From Acinetobacter sp. C32I (GTDB lineage Bacteria > Pseudomonadota > Gammaproteobacteria > Pseudomonadales > Moraxellaceae): a stretch of DNA of 64,000 nucleotides. Shown here in pieces: positions 1 through 8,312 of this stretch; the first letter of the stretch is position 1, and the number at the start of each line of letters is the position of its first letter. The stretch is taken from positions 3,100,001 to 3,164,000 of the forward strand of contig NZ_CP098480.1 in NCBI RefSeq assembly GCF_023702715.1, written 5' to 3'. The notes below the pieces were generated by a model. That model searched no databases, was not told the origin of the DNA, and saw only the letters and a program-made list of their open reading frames with translations. A program made the translations under genes and the position numbers.

Positions 1-514
1 ACGCCCTGCCGATACCGAGATCCAATTGATCGTTATTCATAATATTAGTTTGCCGCCCTCACAGTTCGGCGGAGGCTATATTCAGCAATTCTTTCAGAAC
101 CAATTGGATTGGTCTGTACATCCTTATTTTCAAACCATTGAAGGGATGCAGGTCTCTGCGCATCTATTAATTTTGCGCACAGGTGAAGTGATTCAGTTTG
201 TGAATTTTAATGATCGCTCGTGGCATGCAGGTCGTTCCAGTTACCTTGCACAAAAAGAATGTAATGATTATTCGATTGGGATTGAGCTGGAAGGGAGTGA
301 TGATTTGCCTTTTGAGCCTGAACAATATCAAGCTTTGGTTGAAGTGGTCGGTACTTTGCAACAGGCTTATCCAAAGATTCAACATCATATTGCAGGTCAT
401 TCCGACATTGCGCCAAAACGTAAAACCGATCCTGGGGAACACTTTGATTGGCAATTATTCCGAAATTTGCTTGCTCAACAAAAATTAGCCGAAAAAACAG
501 CATCGAATTTATAA
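1..514 (+). CDS. ampD: 1,6-anhydro-N-acetylmuramyl-L-alanine amidase AmpD (5' end cut by window)
   Basis: Cytoplasmic zinc amidase of peptidoglycan recycling that removes the peptide from anhydro-muropeptides. The reading frame is open from base 2, and the residues before the first possible internal start (TTG at 26) already fit the family, so the true start lies left of the window. Amidase_2 features are visible: the HNIS metal-binding histidine near the start, SIGIELEG in the middle, and GHSDIAPKRKTDPG near the end, which supplies the second histidine, the lysine and the aspartate of the active site. It is followed by murJ on the same strand after about 70 bases. Identification is firm. Confidence 0.95.
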   Translation, partial: RPADTEIQLIVIHNISLPPSQFGGGYIQQFFQNQLDWSVHPYFQTIEGMQVSAHLLILRTGEVIQFVNFNDRSWHAGRSSYLAQKECNDYSIGIELEGSDDLPFEPEQYQALVEVVGTLQQAYPKIQHHIAGHSDIAPKRKTDPGEHFDWQLFRNLLAQQKLAEKTASNL

Positions 515-585
515 TTTCACAACGAAATCTATTCGGACTTTCATTACAATAACGCTTTTTAAAAGATAAGCCGTAGGTGAATGCG

Positions 586-2127
586 ATGGCATTGTGGCGA
601 TCGACTGTAATTGTCAGTGCAATGACGATGTTATCTCGAGTATTGGGTTTAGTCCGTGATGTGGTGCTACTCAATGTATTTGGTGCAGGTAAGGACTTCG
701 ATACCTTCGTTGTTGCCTTTCGTATTCCCAACTTTTTTCGGCGCTTATTTGCGGAAGGGGCTTTTTCTCAGGCTTTCATTCCTGTTCTGACTGAATATAA
801 GACCAGCCGTGCCCATGCCGAAGTCCAGATTCTGATTAGTCGGGTGTTTGGCTGTTTGCTCACGGCGATGTCCTTATTGACCTTTGTGGCGATGGTTGCT
901 GCACCCGCGATTATTTATTTATATGCGCCGGGTTTCCATAACGATCCAGAGAAATTCGATCTTGCCGTGGACATGTTCCGCCTGACCATTCCCTACTTAA
1001 TGTTCATGTCATTGACGGCTTTTGCCAGCAGTATCCTCAACAGTTATGGCTCATTTGCTTCACCAGCATTTTCACCTGTATTGCTGAATGTGGCGATGAT
1101 TGCTGGAGCGTGGTGGTTAACGCCGTATATGGCGGAGCCGATCATGGCGCTAGGTTGGGCGGTGGTTGCAGCGGGTGTTTTACAATTAGCGATTCAAATT
1201 CCTGAATTATGGAAAAAGAATTTACTGATTCCACCTAAAGTCGATTTTAAACATGAAGGTGTAGACCGTATTTTAAAACTGATGTTACCCGCCTTGTTTG
1301 GTGTCTCGGTGACTCAGATTAACTTATTGCTCAACACCATTTGGGCATCGTTTATGCAAGATGGTTCGGTATCGTGGTTATACAGTGCTGAGCGCATGAC
1401 CGAGTTACCCCTAGGACTCATTGGAGTGGCGATTGGTACAGTGATTTTACCTTCGTTATCTGCACGTCATGCCGAGCAGGATCAGACCAAGTTTAGAAGC
1501 ATGATTGATTGGGCAGCCAAGGTGATTATGTTGGTCGGTATTCCTGCCAGTATCGCGCTATTTATGCTCTCGACCCCAATTATTCAAGCCTTGTTCCAGC
1601 GCGGTGAATTTACCGTGGAAGATACGCGAATGACAGCATTGGCCTTGCAATGTATGAGTGCAGGGGTAATCTCATTTATGTTGATTAAAGTCTTTGCGCC
1701 AGGCTTCTATGCACAGCAAGATACCAAAACCCCAGTCCGTGTTGGCTTAATGGCGGTTGCAGCCAATGCCATTTTAAACGTGGTGTTTATAGGCTTGTTT
1801 AAGTTGATCGATTGGCAAGCAGAGCATATGGCACTGGCACTGGCATCTTCAGGGTCTGCTCTGGTCAATGCGGGGATGCTATATTTCTATTTGCATAAAC
1901 GTAATATTTATCGTTTTGGTGCGCATTGGAAGAAACTGGTATTTCAATATGCGGTTGCCAATATCACCATGATTGCAGCACTTTGGTATGGTTTAACCTG
2001 GTATCAAGGTGAGATTTCACAATGGATACGCGTTGCCGAAGTAGTTGGTTTATGTGTGCTCGGTGTGGTGGCCTACGTGATTGGATTATTGGTGACAGGT
2101 TTCCGACCAAGACATTTAAAAGCTTAA
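586..2127 (+). CDS. murJ: Lipid II flippase MurJ (MviN)
   Basis: Polytopic inner-membrane protein of the MOP superfamily that flips lipid II to the periplasm for peptidoglycan synthesis. The sequence is hydrophobic throughout, consistent with about 14 membrane segments, and opens with the family-typical run MALWRSTVIVSAMTMLSRV and the conserved RDVVLLNVFGAG and FRRLFAEGAFSQAF blocks. I chose the ATG at 586 rather than the in-frame GTG at 577, because an AGGTGA Shine-Dalgarno ends 5-6 bases before 586 and would overlap the GTG. The product is 513 residues, a normal length. It ends at a shared bidirectional terminator facing the FKBP genes. Confidence 0.96.
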   Translation: MALWRSTVIVSAMTMLSRVLGLVRDVVLLNVFGAGKDFDTFVVAFRIPNFFRRLFAEGAFSQAFIPVLTEYKTSRAHAEVQILISRVFGCLLTAMSLLTFVAMVAAPAIIYLYAPGFHNDPEKFDLAVDMFRLTIPYLMFMSLTAFASSILNSYGSFASPAFSPVLLNVAMIAGAWWLTPYMAEPIMALGWAVVAAGVLQLAIQIPELWKKNLLIPPKVDFKHEGVDRILKLMLPALFGVSVTQINLLLNTIWASFMQDGSVSWLYSAERMTELPLGLIGVAIGTVILPSLSARHAEQDQTKFRSMIDWAAKVIMLVGIPASIALFMLSTPIIQALFQRGEFTVEDTRMTALALQCMSAGVISFMLIKVFAPGFYAQQDTKTPVRVGLMAVAANAILNVVFIGLFKLIDWQAEHMALALASSGSALVNAGMLYFYLHKRNIYRFGAHWKKLVFQYAVANITMIAALWYGLTWYQGEISQWIRVAEVVGLCVLGVVAYVIGLLVTGFRPRHLKA

Positions 2128-2147
2128 AATTATAAGTTGAAAAAATT

Positions 2148-2171
2148 AAACCCTCCATTTGGAGGGTTTTT
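2148..2171. terminator. Bidirectional rho-independent terminator between murJ and the first FKBP gene
   Basis: Nine-base stem (AAACCCTCC / GGAGGGTTT) with an ATTT loop, an A-run on the left and a T-run on the right. It can end transcripts of murJ from the left and of the leftward FKBP gene from the right. Confidence 0.85.
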
Positions 2172-2172
2172 A

Positions 2173-2856
2173 TTATTTCACTTCAAGTAATTCAATATCG
2201 AAAATTAAAGTGCTGTTAGGCCCAATCGCATCGCCAGAACCGACATCACCATACGCTAGATTTGCGGGAATAAAGAAACGGCTTTTGCCACCTTCCTTCA
2301 TGGTTTGAACTCCTTCAGTCCAGCCTGCAATCACTTGGCTAAGTTTGAATTCAAGTGGATGGTTACGTGCAATTGAACTGTCGAACACGGTTCCATCGAG
2401 CAAGCGGCCTTCGTAGTTTACTTTAACCGTTGAGGTCGCTTTTGGTGATTTACCTTGGCCTTGTTGTAGCACTTGATATTGTAGCCCTGACTTCGTGGTC
2501 ATGATATCTGCTTTTTTGCCATTTTCAGCTAAAAAGGCTTTGCCAGCTTGATCATTTTTTTGTGCTTGTTCTTGAAACTCAATTAACTGTTTCGCTTCAA
2601 GACGCTTTTTATATTGGTTGAGAGCCGTTGCCATTTCTTCATCGGTTAATGAAGCCGCTTTCCCTTGAACGGCTTCTTGCAGACCTTGTACAAAAGTTTC
2701 GATATTTAAATCTTTTAAGGTTTCGGCATTGCCACGCCCCATAAGATAACCGTAGCTATAGCCCAATTGATCTTTCTGTGAACTTTTTTGTGTAATGGGT
2801 GCAGCCTGAACCGTTCCGATGGTTGCAGTAATTAAAATGAGAGCTAATCTTTTCAT
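2173..2856 (-). CDS. fklB: Periplasmic FKBP-type peptidyl-prolyl isomerase (FklB/Mip-like), copy 1
   Basis: Predicted exported prolyl isomerase of 227 residues. The signal peptide [18 protein letters not shown] is followed by an N-terminal dimerisation region with a coiled-coil stretch (roughly residues 60-110) and a C-terminal FKBP domain with [14 protein letters not shown] and AYGDVGSGDAIGPNSTL. The ATG at 2856 is preferred over the TTG four codons upstream because a GGAAGAA Shine-Dalgarno lies just before the ATG. It is the last of three tandem FKBP genes reading leftwards. Acinetobacter K loci are normally bordered by fkpA with a second FKBP gene next to it, so this copy is the probable fklB. 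The exact symbol is an assignment by position. Confidence 0.85.
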   Translation of the reverse strand: MKRLALILITATIGTVQAAPITQKSSQKDQLGYSYGYLMGRGNAETLKDLNIETFVQGLQEAVQGKAASLTDEEMATALNQYKKRLEAKQLIEFQEQAQKNDQAGKAFLAENGKKADIMTTKSGLQYQVLQQGQGKSPKATSTVKVNYEGRLLDGTVFDSSIARNHPLEFKLSQVIAGWTEGVQTMKEGGKSRFFIPANLAYGDVGSGDAIGPNSTLIFDIELLEVK

Positions 2857-2878
2857 TATTTCTTCCAAAAAATAAAGG

Positions 2879-2892
2879 AGAGCACAGGCTCT
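2879..2892 (-). repeat. Decayed copy of the inter-FKBP terminator
   Basis: Leftward AGAGC-CTGT-GCTCT hairpin followed by a T-rich tract, just upstream of FKBP copy 1. The surrounding bases closely match the stronger terminator at 3559-3580 upstream of FKBP copy 2, including the stretch into the start codon and signal peptide. This marks the duplicated segment. The stem here is only about five pairs, so termination is probably weak. Confidence 0.6.
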
Positions 2893-2899
2893 ACTTGAA

Positions 2900-3541
2900 T
2901 CACTGACGAACAGCGATTAATTCTACATCAAAAATTAAGATGCTATTGGGGGGGATCGAAGCAACCCCTTGTTCACCGTAACCTAAGTTCGCAGGAATAT
3001 AAAGTGTTGCCTTGCTACCTTCTTTCATTAACTGTAAGCCTTCAGCCCAGCCTGAAATGACTTGATTCAGCGGAAATTCAATCGGTTCACCGCGTTCATA
3101 AGAACTATCAAATACCGTTCCATCGATCAGTTGACCTTTATAATTAACTTTGACAGTAGAGCTTAGCCGAGGTGACGGGCCTTTACCAACTTGAGTAATT
3201 TTATACTGTAAACCTGATGCTGTCGTTTTGATGCCTTCTTTTTTGGCATTTTCTGCAAAAAACTGTTTACTGACGACTTCCGCATGCTGAGATGCTTGGC
3301 GTTGTTGTTGTTCTAGGTTTTTTTGGAATTCAGAATAAGCAACTTTTAATTCCTCATCCGTATACGCTGCAGGCTTTTTGGCATACGCATCGCGGATACC
3401 TTGAATAAAGGACTTTACATTTATCTCAGATGGTATTTGTTGTTTAATTTCATAGCCTAAAGCATAGCTAATTTTATCTACAGGTGCTGCGTGAACTGTT
3501 CCGATGGTTGCACTAATTAAAATGAGCGCTAATCTTTTCAT
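2900..3541 (-). CDS. Periplasmic FKBP-type peptidyl-prolyl isomerase, middle copy (apparent chimaera)
   Basis: Exported FKBP-type prolyl isomerase of 213 residues starting at the ATG at 3541; an in-frame TTG four codons upstream has no better ribosome site. The signal peptide [18 protein letters not shown] and the leader DNA almost duplicate those of copy 1. The mature part ([44 protein letters not shown]) instead resembles the third copy, fkpA. The FKBP domain is complete, ending [15 protein letters not shown]. The simplest reading is recombination between tandem neighbours, leaving an fkpA-like body behind an fklB-like export signal. Function is probably periplasmic folding; substrates are unknown. 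Confidence 0.82.
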   Translation of the reverse strand: MKRLALILISATIGTVHAAPVDKISYALGYEIKQQIPSEINVKSFIQGIRDAYAKKPAAYTDEELKVAYSEFQKNLEQQQRQASQHAEVVSKQFFAENAKKEGIKTTASGLQYKITQVGKGPSPRLSSTVKVNYKGQLIDGTVFDSSYERGEPIEFPLNQVISGWAEGLQLMKEGSKATLYIPANLGYGEQGVASIPPNSILIFDVELIAVRQ

Positions 3542-3558
3542 TATTTTTTCCAAAAAAT

Positions 3559-3580
3559 AAGGAGAGCACGAGCTCTCCTT
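3559..3580 (-). terminator. Rho-independent terminator downstream of fkpA
   Basis: Leftward stem of nine pairs (AAGGAGAGC / GCTCTCCTT, four-base loop) followed on the minus strand by TATTTTTT. It lies only about 18 bases before the start codon of the middle FKBP gene, so that gene depends on read-through or on very short leader transcription. Confidence 0.75.
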
Positions 3581-3587
3581 AGATCAT

Positions 3588-4298
3588 TTACTTAACAGAG
3601 ATTAATTCTACATCAAAAATTAATGTGCTATTTGGAGGGATCGAGCCAGGAACACCTTGTTCACCGTAACCTAAGTTTGCCGGAATATAAAGCGTTGCCT
3701 TACCACCTTCTTTCATCAACTGTAAGCCTTCAGTCCAACCAGGAATCACTTGATTCAATGGGAACTCAATTGGCTCACCGCGGTCATAAGAGCTATCAAA
3801 CACTTTACCGTCAGTCAGCTGGCCTTTGTAGTGAACTTTCACAACAGAAGTTGCAGCAGGTTGCTTACCTGTACCTTCTTGGATGATTTTATATTGCAAA
3901 CCAGAAGCCGTGGTTTTCACACCTTCTTTTTTGGCATTTTCAGCTAAGAAACTATTATTGCTTGCCTCAGCTTTTTTAGTTTCATTGACTTGCTTTTGTT
4001 GTAGCTCTTTTTGGAACTCAACATAAGCTGCTTGTAACTCTTCTTCTGTGTACGCTGCTGGTTTTTGTGCATGCGCATCACGGAAACCTGTAATAAATGC
4101 ACTGGTTTCTAACTCAGGTGGCGTTTGTTTTGCAACTTCATAGCCTAGTGCGTAACTGATTTTTGCAACAGGTGCTGCATTTTTATCAGCTTTTGCTCCG
4201 CCAAGTTCAGTCGCTGGGTGTTGAGTTGCATAATAGACAGGAACTAGCGCTGCACCGCCTAAAACGGCTGCGACAACGAAAGGTAAAGCTTTACTCAT
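3588..4298 (-). CDS. fkpA: Periplasmic FKBP-type peptidyl-prolyl isomerase FkpA
   Basis: Prolyl isomerase and chaperone of the periplasm, 236 residues, the usual left boundary gene of the Acinetobacter K locus. An N-terminal hydrophobic anchor or signal (residues 2-25, [18 protein letters not shown]) is followed by an alpha-helical dimerisation region and the FKBP domain ([49 protein letters not shown]). The ATG at 4298 replaces a four-codon longer open frame that starts at a non-ATG codon. Its promoter must lie in 4299-4450, since the wzc terminator sits upstream. It is the most canonical of the three tandem FKBP genes. Confidence 0.92.
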   Translation of the reverse strand: MSKALPFVVAAVLGGAALVPVYYATQHPATELGGAKADKNAAPVAKISYALGYEVAKQTPPELETSAFITGFRDAHAQKPAAYTEEELQAAYVEFQKELQQKQVNETKKAEASNNSFLAENAKKEGVKTTASGLQYKIIQEGTGKQPAATSVVKVHYKGQLTDGKVFDSSYDRGEPIEFPLNQVIPGWTEGLQLMKEGGKATLYIPANLGYGEQGVPGSIPPNSTLIFDVELISVK

Positions 4299-4450
4299 GA
4301 GATGTCCCAAACTGAGATTTGAATAAAAAATATGGCATTGATCTTAGCATGTATAGGCTTAGGCATTGAATAATTAACAGCAAAATTGCATGGATTTTTT
4401 GTATGGGGACTGGGCCATTTGTTAAATCAGTAAGTATTCTTGTTGCAATA

Positions 4451-4485
4451 AAAAAACCAGAGAATTTAAAACGCTCTGGTTTTTT
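4451..4485 (-). terminator. Terminator of the wza-wzc transcript
   Basis: Twelve-base stem AAAAAACCAGAG / CTCTGGTTTTTT with an 11-base loop, just beyond the wzc stop codon in the leftward direction. Confidence 0.85.
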
Positions 4486-4505
4486 AAACACAATGTTTAG
4501 GTAAA

Positions 4506-6626
4506 TTATTTGCTGGTCTGATATTGATATTGGGTAACTTGATAGCTAGGGATTTGATCTAAGATAAGACCATCAATTTCTAGTCCTGCATTCACAAAAT
4601 AAGATTTTGCGAGTTCAATATCTTTAAGTTGTGTTTGACCATATTGCACTAAACAGAGATTAAAACCTGTAAATTGAGCAAGATTCAAACTATCAGACGT
4701 TGCAAGTATAGGAGTGGAGTTGATTAATATATAATCATATTGTTTGCTGACCTGCTGCATCAATTGAGCAAAAATCGATTGATGTGAGCAGATTGAAGCC
4801 TCATCATTGCTTTGTCCATGGCTAATTAAACTTAAATTTGGATAAGTCGTATTCACCACAATTTGATCTAAGTTGGCTTGACCACGTAAATATTCAGATA
4901 AGCCTACTTTTGAAGTACTCTTAAAAAGTAGGTCGAGTTGACCCTGATAAAGATCGCTATCTATAACTAAGACTTTCTGCCCAGTTTGACTGAGATAAAG
5001 TGCCAAATGTTGAGCAATGATACCTTGGTTCTGATCAGGTGTAACACTTGTTAAGAGTGTAACGTTATGTTGTTTTTGTTGTAACTTAAAACGTAAAGTT
5101 GGGATAAATGTTTTGAGGGCTTGTAACTCAGGAGTTGACTTATGCTTTGCTTTAGGTAATTCAGCATAAGTTTTAAGTCCAACAGCATGCTCAATTTCCT
5201 CACGCTGGCGTACCCCTGTTTGGAGTAAATTACGGACTAATGCAATTAAGACACCAATGAAACCACCCACAAGAATAGAGAGAATTAAAATAATTAATTT
5301 ACGGGGTTTGATCGGTTTGGTCGGTTCTACAGGATAATCTAAAACACGTAGATTCCCTGTTTCGCCTGCTTTAGCTAAGCTTAATGATTGATATGTTCCT
5401 AACAGGTTGGTGTACATCTGAGTTTGAACTTGCACATCTCGATAATATTGCAAATACTGGCTTTGTGTATTTGGCAGTTTTTTTAATGCACTATTTAACT
5501 CATTAATTTTATTGTTAAAAACGCCAATTTGTGCATTAATTTCCTGCATCATTGGATGTTGTGCAGTATATTGTGCTGCTAACTGAGCTTGCTTTTGCTC
5601 TAGTTGAACTTTCTGTGTTTCCAGTTCAACACTTTGTTTTAAATAAAGAGCTGCCTCTTGTTGAATATCAATAGTACCGTGAGTTTCACGGAAAGCATTA
5701 AACTTTTGTTCAGCCTGCTCTAAGCTATCTTTCAGTTGAGGTAGCTGCTTGTTCAAAAAGCTTAAAGTCTTTTCTTTTTCTGCAGACTTTGTTGCAAGGT
5801 TCTGTTCTTGGTAAATTTGGAGAATATGATTTAACACTTTCATGATATGGGCTTTATCGGTCCCATCATAATTAATCGTGATAATTCCTGTTTGTTTTGC
5901 AAGTTCGGCGGCTTTAAAGCTGAGTAGAATTGCCTTGACTGCTGCAAGCATCGATTGTTTCTGTACAATATACTTGCCGTCTAATGGTTGTTGAGCTGAT
6001 ATGCTAATTTTCCATGATGTGCCAATCGGATTAGAGACAGCTTTTTGATTGAGGGATCCTTTATATACTTCTAACCCCGTCTTTTCTGAAACCAGACTAA
6101 AACTTTGTCCATTGAAACTTAAAATTAGGTTTTGATCAAGATATTGTGATGGAACATCAAATTGATGGATAGAAAAAGCCGTTTTATAATTTCTAATTTT
6201 TACCTGATCAGCAAGATAATTGGTATGAAACTGATCCGTATTAAAAAGACTGTCAAAAAAAGATTGATCAGGTTGAATCTGAATATCAAGATTTAGGTCT
6301 TGAATCGTTTTGGTTAGAATAGAACGAGACTGTAAAATTTCAATTTCAGTCTGAATAGACTGTTGACTCCCACCAAGATTAATCCCTGCTAAACTACCTA
6401 AAGAGGCTAATTGAGGGCTGAGACTTGCTAACCCGCTTTGCTTATTATCAATAATTTGAATTTTTGCATCAACAGAATAGGTTTTTTTTGCAATTTTAAG
6501 ATAAGCACCTGCACAGATTAAGCTCAGTACAGTACAAAAAACGACTAGTTTCCATTGTACGATAAGTGAGAAAAATAACTCTCTGAGGTCAATCGTGTCA
6601 TCAGTCAGTTGCGTATTTTGATTCAT
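4506..6626 (-). CDS. wzc: Capsule polysaccharide co-polymerase Wzc, with eroded tyrosine-kinase motifs
   Basis: Inner-membrane PCP-2a protein of 706 residues that normally couples Wzy polymerisation to export through Wza and carries a cytoplasmic BY-kinase domain. Visible in order: membrane segment about 26-46; Wzz domain; long coiled coil about 290-385; proline-rich PVEPTKPIKPRK (432-443) leading into the second membrane segment 443-465; kinase-like domain from about 500. In that domain Walker A is lost: SVTPDQNQG (527-535) stands where GxxxxGK[ST] is expected, with Gln534 at the lysine position. Walker A' DSD (556-558) persists. Walker B reads YILIN, with Asn636 in place of Asp. Only three C-terminal tyrosines (695, 700, 702) remain. 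No wzb gene lies beside it. I infer a co-polymerase that has lost or reduced kinase activity. Confidence 0.9.
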   Translation of the reverse strand: MNQNTQLTDDTIDLRELFFSLIVQWKLVVFCTVLSLICAGAYLKIAKKTYSVDAKIQIIDNKQSGLASLSPQLASLGSLAGINLGGSQQSIQTEIEILQSRSILTKTIQDLNLDIQIQPDQSFFDSLFNTDQFHTNYLADQVKIRNYKTAFSIHQFDVPSQYLDQNLILSFNGQSFSLVSEKTGLEVYKGSLNQKAVSNPIGTSWKISISAQQPLDGKYIVQKQSMLAAVKAILLSFKAAELAKQTGIITINYDGTDKAHIMKVLNHILQIYQEQNLATKSAEKEKTLSFLNKQLPQLKDSLEQAEQKFNAFRETHGTIDIQQEAALYLKQSVELETQKVQLEQKQAQLAAQYTAQHPMMQEINAQIGVFNNKINELNSALKKLPNTQSQYLQYYRDVQVQTQMYTNLLGTYQSLSLAKAGETGNLRVLDYPVEPTKPIKPRKLIILILSILVGGFIGVLIALVRNLLQTGVRQREEIEHAVGLKTYAELPKAKHKSTPELQALKTFIPTLRFKLQQKQHNVTLLTSVTPDQNQGIIAQHLALYLSQTGQKVLVIDSDLYQGQLDLLFKSTSKVGLSEYLRGQANLDQIVVNTTYPNLSLISHGQSNDEASICSHQSIFAQLMQQVSKQYDYILINSTPILATSDSLNLAQFTGFNLCLVQYGQTQLKDIELAKSYFVNAGLEIDGLILDQIPSYQVTQYQYQTSK

Positions 6627-6710
6627 AAGGAAACAACTATTTAAAATTTGAAGAAGCAGTGTGCAGAGTCTTTGATATTTCAGTCATGAGAATGACATAC
6701 TCATGTCTAT

Positions 6711-7808
6711 TTACTTACCTAATTGGTCAAAACTATAAAGTGCTGTAGAGAACGGTATAATTTGATTGACCATACGTTGCCAACGAGTCAAGCCTGTTGC
6801 ATCAATATAGACAATGTCATTTTTCTGCATTGCAAATTGATTGGCTAAAGCAAGATTACCCAAGCTACTCAAATTCAATTGGTAAATAGTCGAGTGTTGA
6901 GTTTTCAAATCTGTTCGCATTACATAAATGCGGGCAGCACTAGCTGTGTACGGGTTGATGCCTTCGCTTTCACCAAGAACATCGCTTAGGGTCATACCTT
7001 GATCGCGTAAGGGTAAAGCTTGACTTTTACTTGATTCGCCCATTACATAAAGTTTCTGGTTTTGTTTAGTATTTACAAAAATTGTATCATTCGGTTGAAT
7101 CATTAATTTATGTAGAGAATAACCATTTTTTTCTAAGGCAACTAAATTTAAATTATAGGTGATGCCTCTTCGAATCAATTGTATTGATGTGTTATCGCCA
7201 GTTTCGGTGTTAATCCCGCCCGCCATGCCAAGTGCCGTATATAAGCTAATTGGCTGATCATTTAGCGTATATTGTCCACTCTTCATGACTTGTCCATTTA
7301 CAAAGTAACGATTTCCTTCATAGGATAAGACACGAACAATGACATCTGGTGTTTTTAAATATTTTGCAAACTGCGAGCGTAGGTAACGGTTAGTTTCAGC
7401 AAGGGTTTTTCCAGAAATATGTACTTGCCCAACCAAAGGTAATTGAATATTTCCATTACTATCAACTACATAACCTGTGCTTCTTATGTTATTTCCATCT
7501 TGAAGTGGAGGGGTGATTTCAGGATAGGCCCATAACTGGATAGATAAAATATCACCTGTGTTTAAGTGATACTGTGTATGTGATTGCTGAAATAATGAAG
7601 TTAAATTATTTTGGTTGATGTTAACAGATTCAAGGTTTAGAGACGGCACGTTTTCTTGTGTCAGTTGTACAACAGTAAGGTTGACACCTTGTTCTGTGGT
7701 AAAGTCCCCATTTTCAGGTAAGTCATGTGTCTGAAGACCTGAAGTGATTGCACAACTTACAGCACTAATACTAAGAGTAAGAATCGAAAAAAGTTGGTAA
7801 TACTTCAC
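6711..7808 (-). CDS. wza: Outer-membrane capsule export lipoprotein Wza
   Basis: Octameric outer-membrane translocon for capsule polysaccharide (OPX family). I chose the GTG at 7808: an AAGGG Shine-Dalgarno lies six bases upstream, and this start gives a compact lipoprotein signal, MKYYQLFSILTLSISAVSC, with the modified cysteine at 19. The TTG at 7841 would give 376 residues; the GTG gives 365, close to my recollection of the genus. The polysaccharide-export domain (YHLNTGDILSIQLWAYPE) is followed by SLBB repeats (YFVNGQVMKSGQYTL, KLYVMGESS). Only 84 bases separate it from wzc, where wzb usually sits, so wzb is absent. Confidence 0.92.
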   Translation of the reverse strand: MKYYQLFSILTLSISAVSCAITSGLQTHDLPENGDFTTEQGVNLTVVQLTQENVPSLNLESVNINQNNLTSLFQQSHTQYHLNTGDILSIQLWAYPEITPPLQDGNNIRSTGYVVDSNGNIQLPLVGQVHISGKTLAETNRYLRSQFAKYLKTPDVIVRVLSYEGNRYFVNGQVMKSGQYTLNDQPISLYTALGMAGGINTETGDNTSIQLIRRGITYNLNLVALEKNGYSLHKLMIQPNDTIFVNTKQNQKLYVMGESSKSQALPLRDQGMTLSDVLGESEGINPYTASAARIYVMRTDLKTQHSTIYQLNLSSLGNLALANQFAMQKNDIVYIDATGLTRWQRMVNQIIPFSTALYSFDQLGK

Positions 7809-8312
7809 ATGAAACCCTTGGATAATCTTATTTTTAATCAATACCTATCGCCCTGTATGAATCATCAATAGGCAAAGGATGCTAAATCGCGATGATTTTA
7901 TCCCAAAAGATTAAAAAAACATAATAATCTTTTCGTGGGATTGTTGAGAAATCAGATATAAACAATTTGCTTTATAAAACAATTTGATTTAATTCAATAT
8001 TTAGTGAAAAGTAATCAATGGATAGATTTAATTTAAAGTGGAAGTCATTTAAATAAAATAGAGTGAAGCGCTAACAAATTGATGAAATTTGTTATATTAT
8101 GCCGCATTGTATTCTCCTCACTAATTTGAAGTGTTTTAAGTCTTATTTTCTCATTTTTTCAGTGAAATAGGATGAAATCCAAAGTAAACAATCTAGTGCC
8201 TACATAGCCGATATTTTTCGAAATATTTTATGGGTTGTTCATGGATGCTTTAAGTTGTGTGGAAGATATCAAGCTTAGATAGAGTCTATTCGATGCAGTA
8301 TAGTGGAAAAAT
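7809..8312. promoter_or_regulatory. Divergent regulatory region between wza-wzc and the capsule biosynthesis operon
   Basis: AT-rich non-coding stretch of about 500 bases without a plausible gene. It must carry promoters for both directions. Two inverted repeats stand out. At 7900-7912 / 7926-7941, ATCCC-AAAAGATT pairs with AATCTTTT-CGT-GGGAT around an A-rich loop. At 8073-8079 / 8087-8093, AACAAAT pairs with ATTTGTT immediately before a TATATTAT tract. The second could be an operator or transcript-start hairpin for the rightward operon. No consensus JUMPstart/ops sequence was found. Confidence 0.5.

Noticed and set aside
4291..4491. A 66-codon leftward open frame between wzc and fkpA.
   Set aside because: It runs across the wzc terminator and the fkpA leader and is low-complexity.
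6627..6710. Search for a hidden or truncated wzb between wza and wzc.
   Set aside because: Only 84 bases, with no trace of the CxxxxxR phosphatase loop in any frame.
7841..7852. On the minus strand GGCGATAGGTAT resembles the ops/JUMPstart core that recruits RfaH in enterobacterial capsule operons.
   Set aside because: It differs from the ops core at a key base, lies at the wza start rather than at the head of the long rightward operon, and no other JUMPstart feature is present.
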